A DNA stretch of 64,000 nucleotides from Microbulbifer pacificus (GTDB lineage Bacteria > Pseudomonadota > Gammaproteobacteria > Pseudomonadales > Cellvibrionaceae), in assembly GCF_033723955.1 (NCBI RefSeq), contig NZ_CP137555.1, forward strand, positions 2,100,001-2,164,000, given 5' to 3'. The notes below the pieces were generated by a model that was given only the letters and a program-made list of their open reading frames with translations, was not told where the DNA came from and did not search any database. Of the stretch, positions 9,265 through 18,273 are shown piece after piece. The position numbers and the translations under genes were made by a program. Numbering within the stretch: the first letter of the stretch is position 1; each line of letters begins with the position of its first letter.

Positions 9265-9932
9265 CAGGCCTCCGTCTGGGTTTTGATTTTCGCCAGACGC
9301 TCCTTGATGCGATTGGAGCGCGCCAGTTCTTCCAGTTCGGCCAGTTTGCTGGCATCGGCGCTGGACTCGGATGTGGGCAGGCCCGCATTTTCCAGTACGC
9401 GATTGAAGGCGCCGGATGCCTGCTCCACCTTGTCGGAAGTCGCGCGACTACTGCCGCTCTGATCGCTGGTGGTGCCGTTGCTCACGTGCTCGCTGGCCTT
9501 GATGAAATCGCGCAGCTGCTCGCGCATATCGCGCTTCTTGCCCTGCAGTGCACTGATGTACGAATTCAGCTCGGCAATTTCGCGGTCGGTTTCCGCAAGC
9601 GCTTTTTCCAGCACAGGAATCTGCGCCTCGATGTCCATCTGCTTGGCAATCGCCGCTTCCGCCAGGTCATCGCGGCCCTGCTGCACGGCTACCTCAATCT
9701 GCTCACTCAACGCGCTGTGACGGGCATTTTCGTCATTGAGGGTTTTGCTGCTCAGGTATTTTGCTGCTTCCGCCTTGCCGAGCTGGTCGCGCACATCGGC
9801 GATGGCGTCATCGATTTCGCGGATGGCCTGCTCCATGATGAGTTGCGGGGTGGCATTTTCCACCGAGTCCACCACGGCATTGGCGGATGCGGAAATAATG
9901 CGGGAAATACGCTTGATCAATCCTTCTTTCAT
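9264..9932 (-). CDS. PspA/IM30 family membrane-stress protein
   Basis: The 222-residue protein begins with an amphipathic helix (LIKRISRIISASANAVVDS) followed by the long coiled-coil hairpin of PspA/Vipp1 proteins (about residues 25-145). The C-terminal part is Ser/Thr-rich and then charged. The family coats and stabilises damaged inner membrane. It is translationally coupled to the YqiJ gene, so PspA, YqiJ and flotillin probably act together. The ATG at 9932 has a GGAAGG-type site upstream. Confidence 0.88.
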   Translation of the reverse strand: MKEGLIKRISRIISASANAVVDSVENATPQLIMEQAIREIDDAIADVRDQLGKAEAAKYLSSKTLNDENARHSALSEQIEVAVQQGRDDLAEAAIAKQMDIEAQIPVLEKALAETDREIAELNSYISALQGKKRDMREQLRDFIKASEHVSNGTTSDQSGSSRATSDKVEQASGAFNRVLENAGLPTSESSADASKLAELEELARSNRIKERLAKIKTQTEA

Positions 9933-9990
9933 TTTTTTCCTTCCTCTCGTTGTTAGCGAATTTTTCCTGATTTGATAATTTCTGATGGCG

Positions 9991-10446
9991 TCAGCGCTGC
10001 AGCATATCCGTCAGTCGCTGCCGGATTTTTTCCGCTGCCTGCGCTTCAATCAGGCGCGGTTCACTTTGCAGCGCGATCAGCACTATTTTTTCCATAAACG
10101 CCTCCGCTGCTGGCAGCGCCTTGCGCTCGAGTGCAGGACCGATCAACTCTTCATCGGCGCACACCTGGATTGCGGCGGCACCTTCGGTGACGAAATCCAG
10201 CAGCGCTTCCACCAGCAGGCTGCGCTGGTTTTCATCGCTGTATCTGGCTTTTACCGGCAGCATGGTTTCGCCGGCGGCGAGATAAGCGCGGGCGAAACCC
10301 TCCACACCCACGGATTCACGGGCCATGGCAATGAGTTCGCGAACCTTTTCACTCTGGGTGACGGCACCGTTGCGGTCGATGGACATGAGGTAGGCGTAAT
10401 CATCCGCGGAAAGGCGCGCCGATATGGACTGTGTCTTGTTGAGCAT
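9991..10446 (-). CDS. Unknown protein with ribbon-helix-helix-like N-terminus
   Basis: I do not recognise a named family. The first 45 residues (KTQSISARLSADDYAYLMSI followed by a short linker and a helix with TQSEKVRELI) look like the strand-helix-helix of MetJ/Arc-type DNA-binding proteins. The remaining hundred residues are predicted all-alpha. The start at ATG 10446 is preferred over an upstream in-frame one because AGGG lies just before it. It is the first gene of the PspA/YqiJ/YqiK operon (58-bp gap to pspA), and a near-perfect palindrome lies 20-37 bp upstream. It could therefore be the operon's own repressor, which is inference. Confidence 0.7.
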   Translation of the reverse strand: MLNKTQSISARLSADDYAYLMSIDRNGAVTQSEKVRELIAMARESVGVEGFARAYLAAGETMLPVKARYSDENQRSLLVEALLDFVTEGAAAIQVCADEELIGPALERKALPAAEAFMEKIVLIALQSEPRLIEAQAAEKIRQRLTDMLQR

Positions 10447-10465
10447 GGCAATCCCTGACTTGCGA

Positions 10466-10483
10466 TGTATACAAAAGTACACA
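10466..10483. promoter_or_regulatory. Palindromic operator candidate TGTATAC-AAAA-GTACACA
   Basis: The arms TGTATAC (10466-10472) and GTACACA (10477-10483) are complementary at six of seven positions around AAAA. The site lies directly before the ribbon-helix-helix-like gene, where an autoregulatory operator would be expected. Confidence 0.45.
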
Positions 10484-10863
10484 CGCTTTCTACGAGCCGT
10501 CAATTACAAACGCTTGCACCACCACAAATAGCACCGCAGCGGTAAATGAAAGTCACAAACGCATGCTTAAGCGGCGTTTTTACTCACCTAAAACGGACAA
10601 GCGACCGCGAAAATCACCTGTGAGCAGCGCCCAATTCCCGTGCGTTTGCCGCAGCGCGCGCCGCCGCGGTGCGCAACATCCCCTGTTCCCACAGCTCGGC
10701 TCCACCAGCCCTCCACTCAACGACTTGCCGCTTTACAAATGGGCGCAGGCGCGATTTGCTCTCAGGTTCATCCGCTGTGATCCAGCGGGCAAGACAATAA
10801 GCTATCGCCCGCCAGTACCCGGTTCCAACGCGGGGAAAACATCCGGGCGTCCCGGGGAGGACA
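10484..10863. other. Non-coding gap before the tld operon
   Basis: About 380 bp carry no convincing gene. A 140-codon frame through 10563-10985 has arginine-rich, low-quality composition and runs into the first tldD in another frame. The stretch must hold the divergent promoters of the PspA-type operon and of the tldD operon. The only clear element near the right end is a GGGGAGG ribosome-binding site just before 10864. Confidence 0.6.
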
Positions 10864-12495
10864 ATGAAGAGAAGAAATTTCCTCAAGATCGCCGGTGTCG
10901 GAACCAGCGGCATACTGCTGCCGGTCTATGGCGCACAGGTTTCCGCGGCCCAGCTCGCGGGAAACGCGATCGATGTCGGCCATAAGAAAACACTCGCCGA
11001 TGTTGCTCTGAATACCGCCCGCAAGGCCGGCGCCACCTACACCGATGTACGCATTGGCCGCTACCTGAATCAATTCGTGCTCACCCGCGAGACCAATGTC
11101 GAAAATATCGTCAACACGGAATCGTTGGGCGCCGGCATCCGTGTCATTGCCAACGGTACCTGGGGCTTTGCCGCAACCAACGACCTGAGCGCGGACGGCA
11201 TCGCCAGGGCGGCGCGTCAGGCAGTGGCCGTGGCCAGGGCCAACTCGAAATACCAGACCGAACCGGTGCAGCTGGCTCCCGTAAAAGGTGTTGGCGAGGT
11301 TTCCTGGCAGACGCCGATTCAGAAAAATGCGATTGACGTGCCCATCAGCGAGAAAGTCGACTTCCTGATGGAAGTCAACAACGGCGCACTGAAGGCCGGC
11401 GCCAGCTTCATCAACTCGTCTCTCTATCTGGTGAACGAACAGAAGTACTTCGCCTCTTCCGATGGCTCCTACATTGACCAGGATATACACCGTCTGTGGG
11501 CACCGATGCAGGTGACGGTGGTCGACAAGGACAGTGGCGTGTTCAAAACCCGCAACGGTCTGAGTGATCCAGTCGGACGCGGTTACGAGTATCTGGAGGG
11601 CCGCGAGGAAGACAAGATCCACGGCCAGACCACGCTGTACAAAAACTCCTACGACATGGCGGAGGACGCCGTGCTCGCCGCCGAGCAGGCCCGTGCCAAG
11701 CTCACCGCCAAATCCATTGAACCCGGCAAGTACGATCTGGTACTCGAGCCCTCCCACCTGATGCTGACCATCCACGAGTCCGTGGGCCACCCGCTGGAAC
11801 TCGACCGCGTGCTCGGCTACGAGGCGAACTATGCGGGCACGTCATTTGCAACGCTGGATAAGTGGCGCAGTGGCAAATTCAACTACGGCAGCGACAAGGT
11901 GAACTTGTTTGCCGACAAGGTTCAGCCGGGCTCCCTCGGGGCCGTCGGTTACGACGACGAGGGTGTGAAAACCAAGCGCTGGGATCTGGTCAAGGACGGC
12001 GTCCTGGTGAACTACCAGGCCACCCGCGACCAGGTGCACATGATCGACCAGAAGGAATCCCACGGTTGCTGCTATGCCGATAGCTGGTCAAGCGTGCAGT
12101 TCCAGCGCATGGCGAACGTGTCCCTGGCCCCCGGCGAAGAAAAATACAGCGCAAAAGAAATGATCAAGGATGTAGAAAAAGGTATCTACATTCTCGGTCG
12201 CGGTTCCTATTCCATCGACCAGCAGCGCTACAACTTCCAGTTCGGCGGCCAGCTGTTCTATGAGATCAAGGACGGGGAGATCGTTGGCCAGGTGGAAGAT
12301 GTCGCCTATCAGTCCAACACGCAAGAGTTCTGGAATTCCTGTAGTGCCATCTGCGACAGCAGCGATTACCGCCTCGGCGGCACCTTCTTTGATGGCAAGG
12401 GGCAACCGAGCCAGGTGAGCGCCGTATCCCACGGCTGTTCCACCACACGGTTCGACAAAATCAATGTAATCAACACCAAGCGCAAGATCGGCTAA
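10864..12495 (+). CDS. Tat-exported TldD-family metalloprotease, copy 1
   Basis: The 543-residue protein starts with a twin-arginine signal (KRRNFLKIAG, then a hydrophobic stretch and a VSA-AQ cleavage-like site). The TldD zinc motif HExxxH is at His304-Glu305-His309 (TIHESVGHPLELDRV). E. coli TldD also uses a cysteine in a CGK-type loop; the matching place here reads FFDGKGQPSQ with Asp510, while a Cys lies at 525 (VSHGCSTTRF). TldD normally works in the cytoplasm with TldE on peptides such as microcin B17 precursors or CcdA. The Tat signal suggests an envelope location. It is first in a nine-gene co-directional run, followed 32 bp later by tldE. The GGGGAGG site is just upstream. Confidence 0.88.
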   Translation: MKRRNFLKIAGVGTSGILLPVYGAQVSAAQLAGNAIDVGHKKTLADVALNTARKAGATYTDVRIGRYLNQFVLTRETNVENIVNTESLGAGIRVIANGTWGFAATNDLSADGIARAARQAVAVARANSKYQTEPVQLAPVKGVGEVSWQTPIQKNAIDVPISEKVDFLMEVNNGALKAGASFINSSLYLVNEQKYFASSDGSYIDQDIHRLWAPMQVTVVDKDSGVFKTRNGLSDPVGRGYEYLEGREEDKIHGQTTLYKNSYDMAEDAVLAAEQARAKLTAKSIEPGKYDLVLEPSHLMLTIHESVGHPLELDRVLGYEANYAGTSFATLDKWRSGKFNYGSDKVNLFADKVQPGSLGAVGYDDEGVKTKRWDLVKDGVLVNYQATRDQVHMIDQKESHGCCYADSWSSVQFQRMANVSLAPGEEKYSAKEMIKDVEKGIYILGRGSYSIDQQRYNFQFGGQLFYEIKDGEIVGQVEDVAYQSNTQEFWNSCSAICDSSDYRLGGTFFDGKGQPSQVSAVSHGCSTTRFDKINVINTKRKIG

Positions 12496-12527
12496 GCGAA
12501 CAACAATAAATTTTTGGAGCAGAAAAA

Positions 12528-13859
12528 ATGGCTATTTTATCCAGAAGTGAAGCCAAGCAGATTCTCGACAAGGTCCTGAAATACAGCAAGGCGGAAGGTG
12601 CGAGCGCACAACTTACCGGCGCCGAGACCGGCAATATTCGCTATGCGCGCAATAGTGTTTCCACCAGCGGCATCGTCAACGATATCGAACTGGCGGTGGA
12701 AGCGCGTTTCGGCAAAAAATCCGGCATCGCCACCATCAACGAATTCAGTGATGCGTCACTGGAAAAAGTCATGCGCCGCGCAGAAGAGCTGGCGAAACTT
12801 TCGCCTGACAACCCCGAGTCCATGCCGCTGCTGGGTGAGCAGAAATATCTCGCGGTAGACGGCTTCTCCAAGGTGACCGCCAATATTACTCCCGATCAGC
12901 GCGCCAAGGCGGCGGCCGACTCCATTATGGCGGCGAAGAAAAAAGACGTGGTGGCTGCAGGCTACCTGGAAGATGCGCGCTCCTTCGCCGCGGTGGCCAA
13001 CACCAATGGCCTGTTCGGTTACCACGCGTCCACTTCCGCCAATTTCACCGTCACCATGCGCACCGAAAATGGCCTGGGTTCCGGCTGGGCGCAGGCCGAC
13101 GTGACCGATTTCGGCAACATGAATACCGCCTCCAGCTCCGGTATCGCCATCGACAAGGCCGTGCTTTCCCAGGAAGCACGCGCACTGGAGCCCGGCAAGT
13201 ACACCGTGATCATGGAGCCGAGCGCCGTGTCTGGCCTGGTGGCGTTTATGATGGGCAGTCTCGATGCGCGCAGCGCCGACGAAGGCCGCAGCTTCCTCAG
13301 CAAGAAAGGCGGCGGCAACCGCATCGGCGAGAAGATGTTCGACAAGCGCGTGCACCTGTACTCCGACCCGTCAAACACCGATGTACCGGTACAGCCCTGG
13401 TCCGATGACGACTACATGGCGCTCGAGCGTATCGACTGGGTAAAAGACGGCGTGGTGAAAAACCTGCCCTGTACCCGCTACTGGGCGACCCAGTCCAAGG
13501 GCACCGCCATTCCCGCGCCCAACAACCTGATCATGGTTGGCGGCGACAAGTCCACCGAAGAACTGATCAAGAATACCCGTCGCGGCGTGCTGGTAACCCG
13601 CACATGGTATATCCGCATGGTGGATCCGCAATCCCTGCTGCTGACCGGCCTGACCCGCGACGGAACCTTCTTTATCGAGAACGGCAAGATCAAGTACCCA
13701 ATCAAGAACTTCCGCTTCAACGAGAGCCCGGTGATCATGCTCAACAATATTGAAGACATGGGGCGCCCGGAGCGCGTGAGCATGTGGGGTGGCCCGGCGA
13801 TGATTCCCGCACTGAAAGTGCGCGACTTCACCTTCAGCAGCCTGTCTGACGCCGTTTAA
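12528..13859 (+). CDS. TldE/PmbA-family protein without signal peptide
   Basis: The 443-residue protein has the PmbA/TldE fold: an N-terminal domain with RYARNSVSTSG, then a C-terminal half with EPGKYTVIMEPSAVSGLVAF where TldD has HExxxH, so no metal site is expected. TldE is the non-catalytic partner of TldD. The N-terminus (MAILSRSEAKQILDKVL) has no signal sequence, although both flanking TldD proteins carry Tat signals. Export as a folded complex with TldD is one explanation; the other is that TldE stays in the cytoplasm. GGAG lies ten bases before the ATG at 12528. Confidence 0.88.
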   Translation: MAILSRSEAKQILDKVLKYSKAEGASAQLTGAETGNIRYARNSVSTSGIVNDIELAVEARFGKKSGIATINEFSDASLEKVMRRAEELAKLSPDNPESMPLLGEQKYLAVDGFSKVTANITPDQRAKAAADSIMAAKKKDVVAAGYLEDARSFAAVANTNGLFGYHASTSANFTVTMRTENGLGSGWAQADVTDFGNMNTASSSGIAIDKAVLSQEARALEPGKYTVIMEPSAVSGLVAFMMGSLDARSADEGRSFLSKKGGGNRIGEKMFDKRVHLYSDPSNTDVPVQPWSDDDYMALERIDWVKDGVVKNLPCTRYWATQSKGTAIPAPNNLIMVGGDKSTEELIKNTRRGVLVTRTWYIRMVDPQSLLLTGLTRDGTFFIENGKIKYPIKNFRFNESPVIMLNNIEDMGRPERVSMWGGPAMIPALKVRDFTFSSLSDAV

Positions 13860-13888
13860 TTTACTGCAGCACTAATGAGGATCGAATA

Positions 13889-15520
13889 ATGGATCGTAGA
13901 AAGTTTCTGCAGTTGAGCGGCGCCGGTATCGGTGCCTCTATGCTGCCCCTCTCCGGCAACGTGATTGCCGAAAGCAAGCTGACCCAGAGCGGTATGGATG
14001 TCGCGGTGAAAAAAGAGCTGGCGGATGCCGCTCTGAATACCGCCACCAAGCTCGGTGCGTCCTATGCGGATGTGCGTATTGGTCGCTACCTGAACCAGTA
14101 TGTGGTCACCCGCGAGATGAAAGTACAGAACGTGGTGAACACCGAATCCATCGGTATGGGTGTGCGTGTGATCGCCAACGGCACCTGGGGTTTCTCCGCG
14201 ACCAATGACATGACCAGCGATGGTATCGCCCGCGCTACCGCGCAGGCCGTTGCCACCGCCAAGGCCAACTCCAAGTACCAGCAGGAGCCGGTGCAGCTGG
14301 CGCCGGTGAAAGGCCACGGCGAAGTCAGCTGGAAAACACCGATTCAGAAAAATGCCATGCAGATCCCGCTGGCGGAAAAAGTGGATCTGCTGATGGAGGT
14401 GAACAAGGCCGCACTGGATGCCGGTGCCAGCTTCGTCAATTCCATGCTGTATCTGGTGAACGAGCAGAAATATTTTGCCTCCACCGATGGCTCCTACATC
14501 GACCAGGACGTACACCGCCTGTGGTCCCCGTTCCGGGTTACCGCAGTGGACAAGAAAGACGGCGGTTTCCGTACCCGCGAGGGCCTGGGTATGCCGGTGG
14601 GCCGCGGCTTTGAATATCTGGATGGTCGCGCCGAGGACAAGGTGCAGTCACAGACCGTGCTGTACGGCAACTCCTACGATATGGTGGAAGACGCGCGCCT
14701 GGCGGCCGAGCAGGCCCAGGAAAAGCTCTCTGCGAAGTCGGTCACACCCGGCAAATATGATCTGGTGCTGGACCCATCGCACCTGTGGCTCACGATCCAC
14801 GAATCCGTCGGCCACCCGCTGGAACTCGACCGCGTACTCGGTTACGAAGCCAACTTTGCCGGTACTTCCTTTGCCACCATCGACAAGTGGAAAAGTGGCA
14901 AATTCAAATACGGCAGCGACAAGGTCAACCTGTTTGCCGACAAGGTACAGGAAGGCTCGCTCGGCGCCGTCGGCTACGATGACGAAGGCGTACAGACCGG
15001 CAGTTGGGACCTGGTAAAAAACGGTGTGCTCACCAACTACCAGGCAATCCGCGACCAGGTACATATGCTCGACCAGAAGGCGTCGCACGGCTGTTGCTAT
15101 GCGGACAGCTGGTCCAGCGTGCAGTTCCAGCGCATGGCCAACGTCTCGCTGCTGCCGGGCGAGGAAGAACTGAGCCTCGACGACATGATCAAGGATGTGG
15201 AAAAAGGCATCTATATCGTGGGCGACGGCTCCTTCTCCATCGACCAGCAGCGCTACAACTTCCAGTTCGGCGGCCAGCTGTTCTACGAAATCGAGAACGG
15301 TAAAATCACCGGCATGCTGGAAGACGTCGCCTACCAGTCCAACACACAGGAGTTCTGGAATTCCTGTTCGCAGATCTGTGACAAGCGCGACTACCGCCTG
15401 GGCGGCTCCTTCTTCGACGGCAAGGGCCAGCCGTCGCAGGTGAGTGCCGTTTCCCACGGCAGTGCCACCACGCGCTTTGACGGTGTGAATGTGATCAACA
15501 CCAAGCGCAAGCTCGGCTAA
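13889..15520 (+). CDS. Tat-exported TldD-family metalloprotease, copy 2
   Basis: This is a paralogue of the gene at 10864: the same 543-residue length, no gaps by eye and roughly three-quarters identity. It has a twin-arginine signal (MDRRKFLQLSGAG) and keeps HExxxH at 304-309. Asp510 is again in the loop where E. coli TldD has its zinc cysteine. Unlike copy 1, residue 525 is Ser (VSHGSATTRF) rather than Cys. It lies 29 bp after tldE. Two TldD copies around one TldE suggest alternative heterodimers with different substrates, or a duplication in progress of functional split. The ATG follows a GAGGATCGAATA leader. Confidence 0.88.
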   Translation: MDRRKFLQLSGAGIGASMLPLSGNVIAESKLTQSGMDVAVKKELADAALNTATKLGASYADVRIGRYLNQYVVTREMKVQNVVNTESIGMGVRVIANGTWGFSATNDMTSDGIARATAQAVATAKANSKYQQEPVQLAPVKGHGEVSWKTPIQKNAMQIPLAEKVDLLMEVNKAALDAGASFVNSMLYLVNEQKYFASTDGSYIDQDVHRLWSPFRVTAVDKKDGGFRTREGLGMPVGRGFEYLDGRAEDKVQSQTVLYGNSYDMVEDARLAAEQAQEKLSAKSVTPGKYDLVLDPSHLWLTIHESVGHPLELDRVLGYEANFAGTSFATIDKWKSGKFKYGSDKVNLFADKVQEGSLGAVGYDDEGVQTGSWDLVKNGVLTNYQAIRDQVHMLDQKASHGCCYADSWSSVQFQRMANVSLLPGEEELSLDDMIKDVEKGIYIVGDGSFSIDQQRYNFQFGGQLFYEIENGKITGMLEDVAYQSNTQEFWNSCSQICDKRDYRLGGSFFDGKGQPSQVSAVSHGSATTRFDGVNVINTKRKLG

Positions 15521-15615
15521 TCGTCGCCCCTGCAGTCGCCATGTCGTTACCGGCACGGCGATTGCTGGCGTTGGCAAATCAAAACCGCCCCTTAAGAAGT
15601 TTCAGAGCAGTACCC

Positions 15616-16329
15616 GTGTCACTCACCCGCAAACAATTTCTCCAGCGCCTGTTGCTGGCCGGTGGCGGCCTCGCATTGCCGGGTGCCGTGCGCGCGCAGA
15701 GTGACACAACACCGGCCTACGATTTTTATTTCACTCGCCTGATGTATGAATCCGGCGACTGGGATGTGGACCAGCGCATGCCATCGAATGTGCTGAACTC
15801 CCTGATCGAATACACCAACCTCAACGTCGACCCCAATGAACGCATCGTGCCCCTCGCCGATGCTTCCATGTTGCTGGCCCCTTTCTGCTACCTGGCCGGA
15901 CACAAGCTGGTGGAATTTACCGCGGCAGAGGAAAAAAATTTTCGCGATTACGTGAACCGTGGCGGTTTCGTGTTCGTGGACGACTGCAATCACGATATCG
16001 ACGGCCTGTTTGCCAAATCCTTTGAAGCGCAGATGACGAAACTGTTCGGCGAGGGCTGCCTGCAGAAGCTGCCGGACGACCACGATCTGTATCGCTGCTT
16101 TTTCCAGTTTGACGAATTGCCAGTGACCAGTTTCGAGCTGAACGGCTGGGGTGATGACCTGGTGCACGATTACCTCAAGGCCATCGTGGTCAATGGCCGT
16201 ATCGCCGTGCTCTACAGCAACAAGGATTTCGGCTGCGAGTGGGACTACGACTACCGCAACAAGCGCTGGCTGGCCATCGACAACACCAAGTTCGCCGTCA
16301 ACATTGTTATCTACGCACTTACAAGTTGA
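15616..16329 (+). CDS. DUF4159-domain exported protein
   Basis: The mature part (from DTTPAYDFYFTRLMYESGDW) matches DUF4159, a glutamine-amidotransferase-like fold of unknown activity, with features such as FVNRGGF-like YVNRGGFVFVDDCNHDI. The N-terminus SLTRKQFLQRLLLAGGGLAL resembles a Tat signal but has Arg-Lys instead of Arg-Arg. The GTG at 15616 places this signal at the very N-terminus; an ATG at 15541 in frame would bury it behind 25 residues and lacks a ribosome-binding site. DUF4159 genes usually accompany MoxR, DUF58 and BatA genes, as here. The protein starts about 95 bp after the second tldD. Confidence 0.8.
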   Translation: MSLTRKQFLQRLLLAGGGLALPGAVRAQSDTTPAYDFYFTRLMYESGDWDVDQRMPSNVLNSLIEYTNLNVDPNERIVPLADASMLLAPFCYLAGHKLVEFTAAEEKNFRDYVNRGGFVFVDDCNHDIDGLFAKSFEAQMTKLFGEGCLQKLPDDHDLYRCFFQFDELPVTSFELNGWGDDLVHDYLKAIVVNGRIAVLYSNKDFGCEWDYDYRNKRWLAIDNTKFAVNIVIYALTS

Positions 16330-16335
16330 ATCACC

Positions 16336-17337
16336 ATGTACACAGTAGACACCATTGAGAACCGAATCGAAGAGCAGCAGCGCGCGCTGGAAACACTGCG
16401 CGGGGAAATCGGCAAGGTCATTGTCGGCCAGCAGGATGTGGTGGAGCAGATGCTGGTGTGCCTGCTGGCGCGCGGCCACGTATTGCTGGAGGGCGTACCG
16501 GGCCTCGGCAAAACGCTGCTGGTGAAGATCCTGGCGGACGCATCGAGCCTGGCGTTCAAGCGAGTGCAGTTCACCCCGGACCTGATGCCGGGAGACATTC
16601 TCGGCAGCGAGATCCTCGAAGAAGACCACACCACCGGCAAACGCTTTTTCAAATTCCAGCCCGGCCCGATTTTCACCAACATTCTGCTGGCGGACGAAAT
16701 TAACCGCACACCGCCGAAAACCCAGGCCGCACTGCTGGAATCGATGCAGGAGTATTCCGTCACGGTTGCCGGCGAAACCATGGCCCTGCCGAAACCCTAC
16801 TTCGTGCTGGCAACCCAGAACCCCATCGAACAGGCGGGCACCTATCCACTGCCGGAAGCGCAGCTGGACCGCTTCCTGCTGAATATCCATATTGACTATC
16901 CGGATGAACAGGACGAGGTCGCCATCCTGCGTGCGACCACCGGGGCCTTCGGGGAAAAGCCGTCGCCCTGTCTCGACGCCACGCAACTGCTGGAAATGCA
17001 GGCGCTGGTGCGCGAGGTCTCCGTCAGCGACAGCCTGTATGAGTATGTGGCGCAACTGGTGCGCGCCACGCGCGCTCAGAACCGGGAAGACAACCTCGGC
17101 AAATGGATCAAGTGGGGCGCCGGCCCCCGCGCCGGGCAGGCGCTGATTCTCGCCGCCAAGGCGCGCGCCTTCCTGCACCGCCGCCTCGCCGTTACCCGCG
17201 CGGATATCCAGGCGCTGCTGCTGCCGGTACTGCGCCACCGCATCCTGCTGAGCTTCCACGCCCAGGCCGACGGCATCACCGTGCAGCAGGTGCTGCAGGA
17301 GTTGCTGAAGACCGTGCCGGAACCCGGTAGGGACTGA
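16336..17337 (+). CDS. MoxR-family AAA+ ATPase
   Basis: The 333-residue protein has Walker A GVPGLGKT (about residue 55), Walker B ILLADEINR (about 117), sensor 1 in LATQNPIEQ and the C-terminal lid with LLPVLRHRILLSF. MoxR ATPases act as chaperones for the maturation of metal- or cofactor-containing enzymes and work with VWA-domain proteins. Its gene begins six bases after the DUF4159 stop and precedes a DUF58/VWA gene, the standard MoxR arrangement. The protein it remodels may be one of the TldD/TldE or DUF4159 products, which is inference. Confidence 0.95.
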   Translation: MYTVDTIENRIEEQQRALETLRGEIGKVIVGQQDVVEQMLVCLLARGHVLLEGVPGLGKTLLVKILADASSLAFKRVQFTPDLMPGDILGSEILEEDHTTGKRFFKFQPGPIFTNILLADEINRTPPKTQAALLESMQEYSVTVAGETMALPKPYFVLATQNPIEQAGTYPLPEAQLDRFLLNIHIDYPDEQDEVAILRATTGAFGEKPSPCLDATQLLEMQALVREVSVSDSLYEYVAQLVRATRAQNREDNLGKWIKWGAGPRAGQALILAAKARAFLHRRLAVTRADIQALLLPVLRHRILLSFHAQADGITVQQVLQELLKTVPEPGRD

Positions 17338-17351
17338 CGGAGTAGTAGTCG

Positions 17352-18272
17352 GTGCAATTGATTGATCCGCTGACGCTGGCGAGTACCCGCGACCTGGTGT
17401 GGCTTTCGCGGCACATTGCCGAGGGCATGCTGCTGGGCATGCAACACAGCCAGCGCCGCGGTGCCGGTATCGAGTTCCAGCAGTACCGCAGTTACGAGCC
17501 CGGCGATGCCATCCGGTACATAGACTGGAAGCTGTTTGCGCGCTCCGACCGCTATTTTGTGCGCGAGGCGGAACAGGAGAGTCAGATGCATGTGTGCATC
17601 GTGCTCGATACCAGCGCGTCGATGGCGCAACCGAGCTTCATCGAGCCGCAACTCACCAAGTTGCAGTACGCGAAATGCTGGATTGCGACGCTGTGCTGGC
17701 TGCTGAAAAACCAAAACGACCGCTTTTCCCTGCTGGCACTGAACGATCGCGGCAACCGGCATGTGCCCGAGGGCCAGGGCGAAGGCCACCACCGACGCAT
17801 TGCGCTGGAACTGGAATCCCTCGAGGCCGCCGGCCACTGGCCGGACAGCACGCAACTGGCACCGGTGTGGGCGCGATTTGAACAGCCCTGCCAGGTGGTG
17901 CTGGTGAGCGACTTCTTCGAGCGCGATGCAAACGGGAATGGGAACGGAGAAGCCACCGGGGAACTCAGCCGCTTTGCCGCGCGCCTGCACGCTGCCGGCA
18001 GACCCTGCCTGCCAATGCAGATACTGGTGGAGGCAGAACAGACATTCCCGTTCCATGGCGACCTCCGAATCCGCGATCCGGAAGCGCCCGGTATTACCGA
18101 GCTTGGGGCATCACAACAGCGCAACGAATACCTCGCCGCCTTTGCCTCGGCACAGAGACAGCTCGCCGCGCACTTTGCCGCGCGCGAGTGTCCGCTGATT
18201 ACCACCACGGTGGAAACCCCCATAGAGCAGTCGCTGCGCGCATTCATCGGCGCACACGGGAGGATCGGTTGA
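17352..18272 (+). CDS. DUF58 / VWA-like protein
   Basis: The 306-residue soluble protein carries the DUF58 signature (FQQYRSYEPGDAIRYIDWKL) and a VWA-like fold with a MIDAS pattern DTSASM near residue 86. Proteins of this type are the obligate neighbours of MoxR ATPases and are thought to link the ATPase to its client. The GTG start at 17352 has GGAG at 17339-17342. It is followed with one base of spacing by the BatA-like gene. Confidence 0.92.
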   Translation: MQLIDPLTLASTRDLVWLSRHIAEGMLLGMQHSQRRGAGIEFQQYRSYEPGDAIRYIDWKLFARSDRYFVREAEQESQMHVCIVLDTSASMAQPSFIEPQLTKLQYAKCWIATLCWLLKNQNDRFSLLALNDRGNRHVPEGQGEGHHRRIALELESLEAAGHWPDSTQLAPVWARFEQPCQVVLVSDFFERDANGNGNGEATGELSRFAARLHAAGRPCLPMQILVEAEQTFPFHGDLRIRDPEAPGITELGASQQRNEYLAAFASAQRQLAAHFAARECPLITTTVETPIEQSLRAFIGAHGRIG

Positions 18273-18273
18273 G

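Noticed and set aside
10563-10985. Possible small peptide gene upstream of tldD, a candidate substrate
   Set aside because: It is Arg/Pro-rich, lacks a ribosome-binding site and overlaps tldD out of frame; composition is that of non-coding GC-rich DNA.
15619-17259. A 546-codon frame on the minus strand opposite DUF4159 and MoxR
   Set aside because: The plus-strand genes carry catalytic motifs and operon spacing; the mirror has none.
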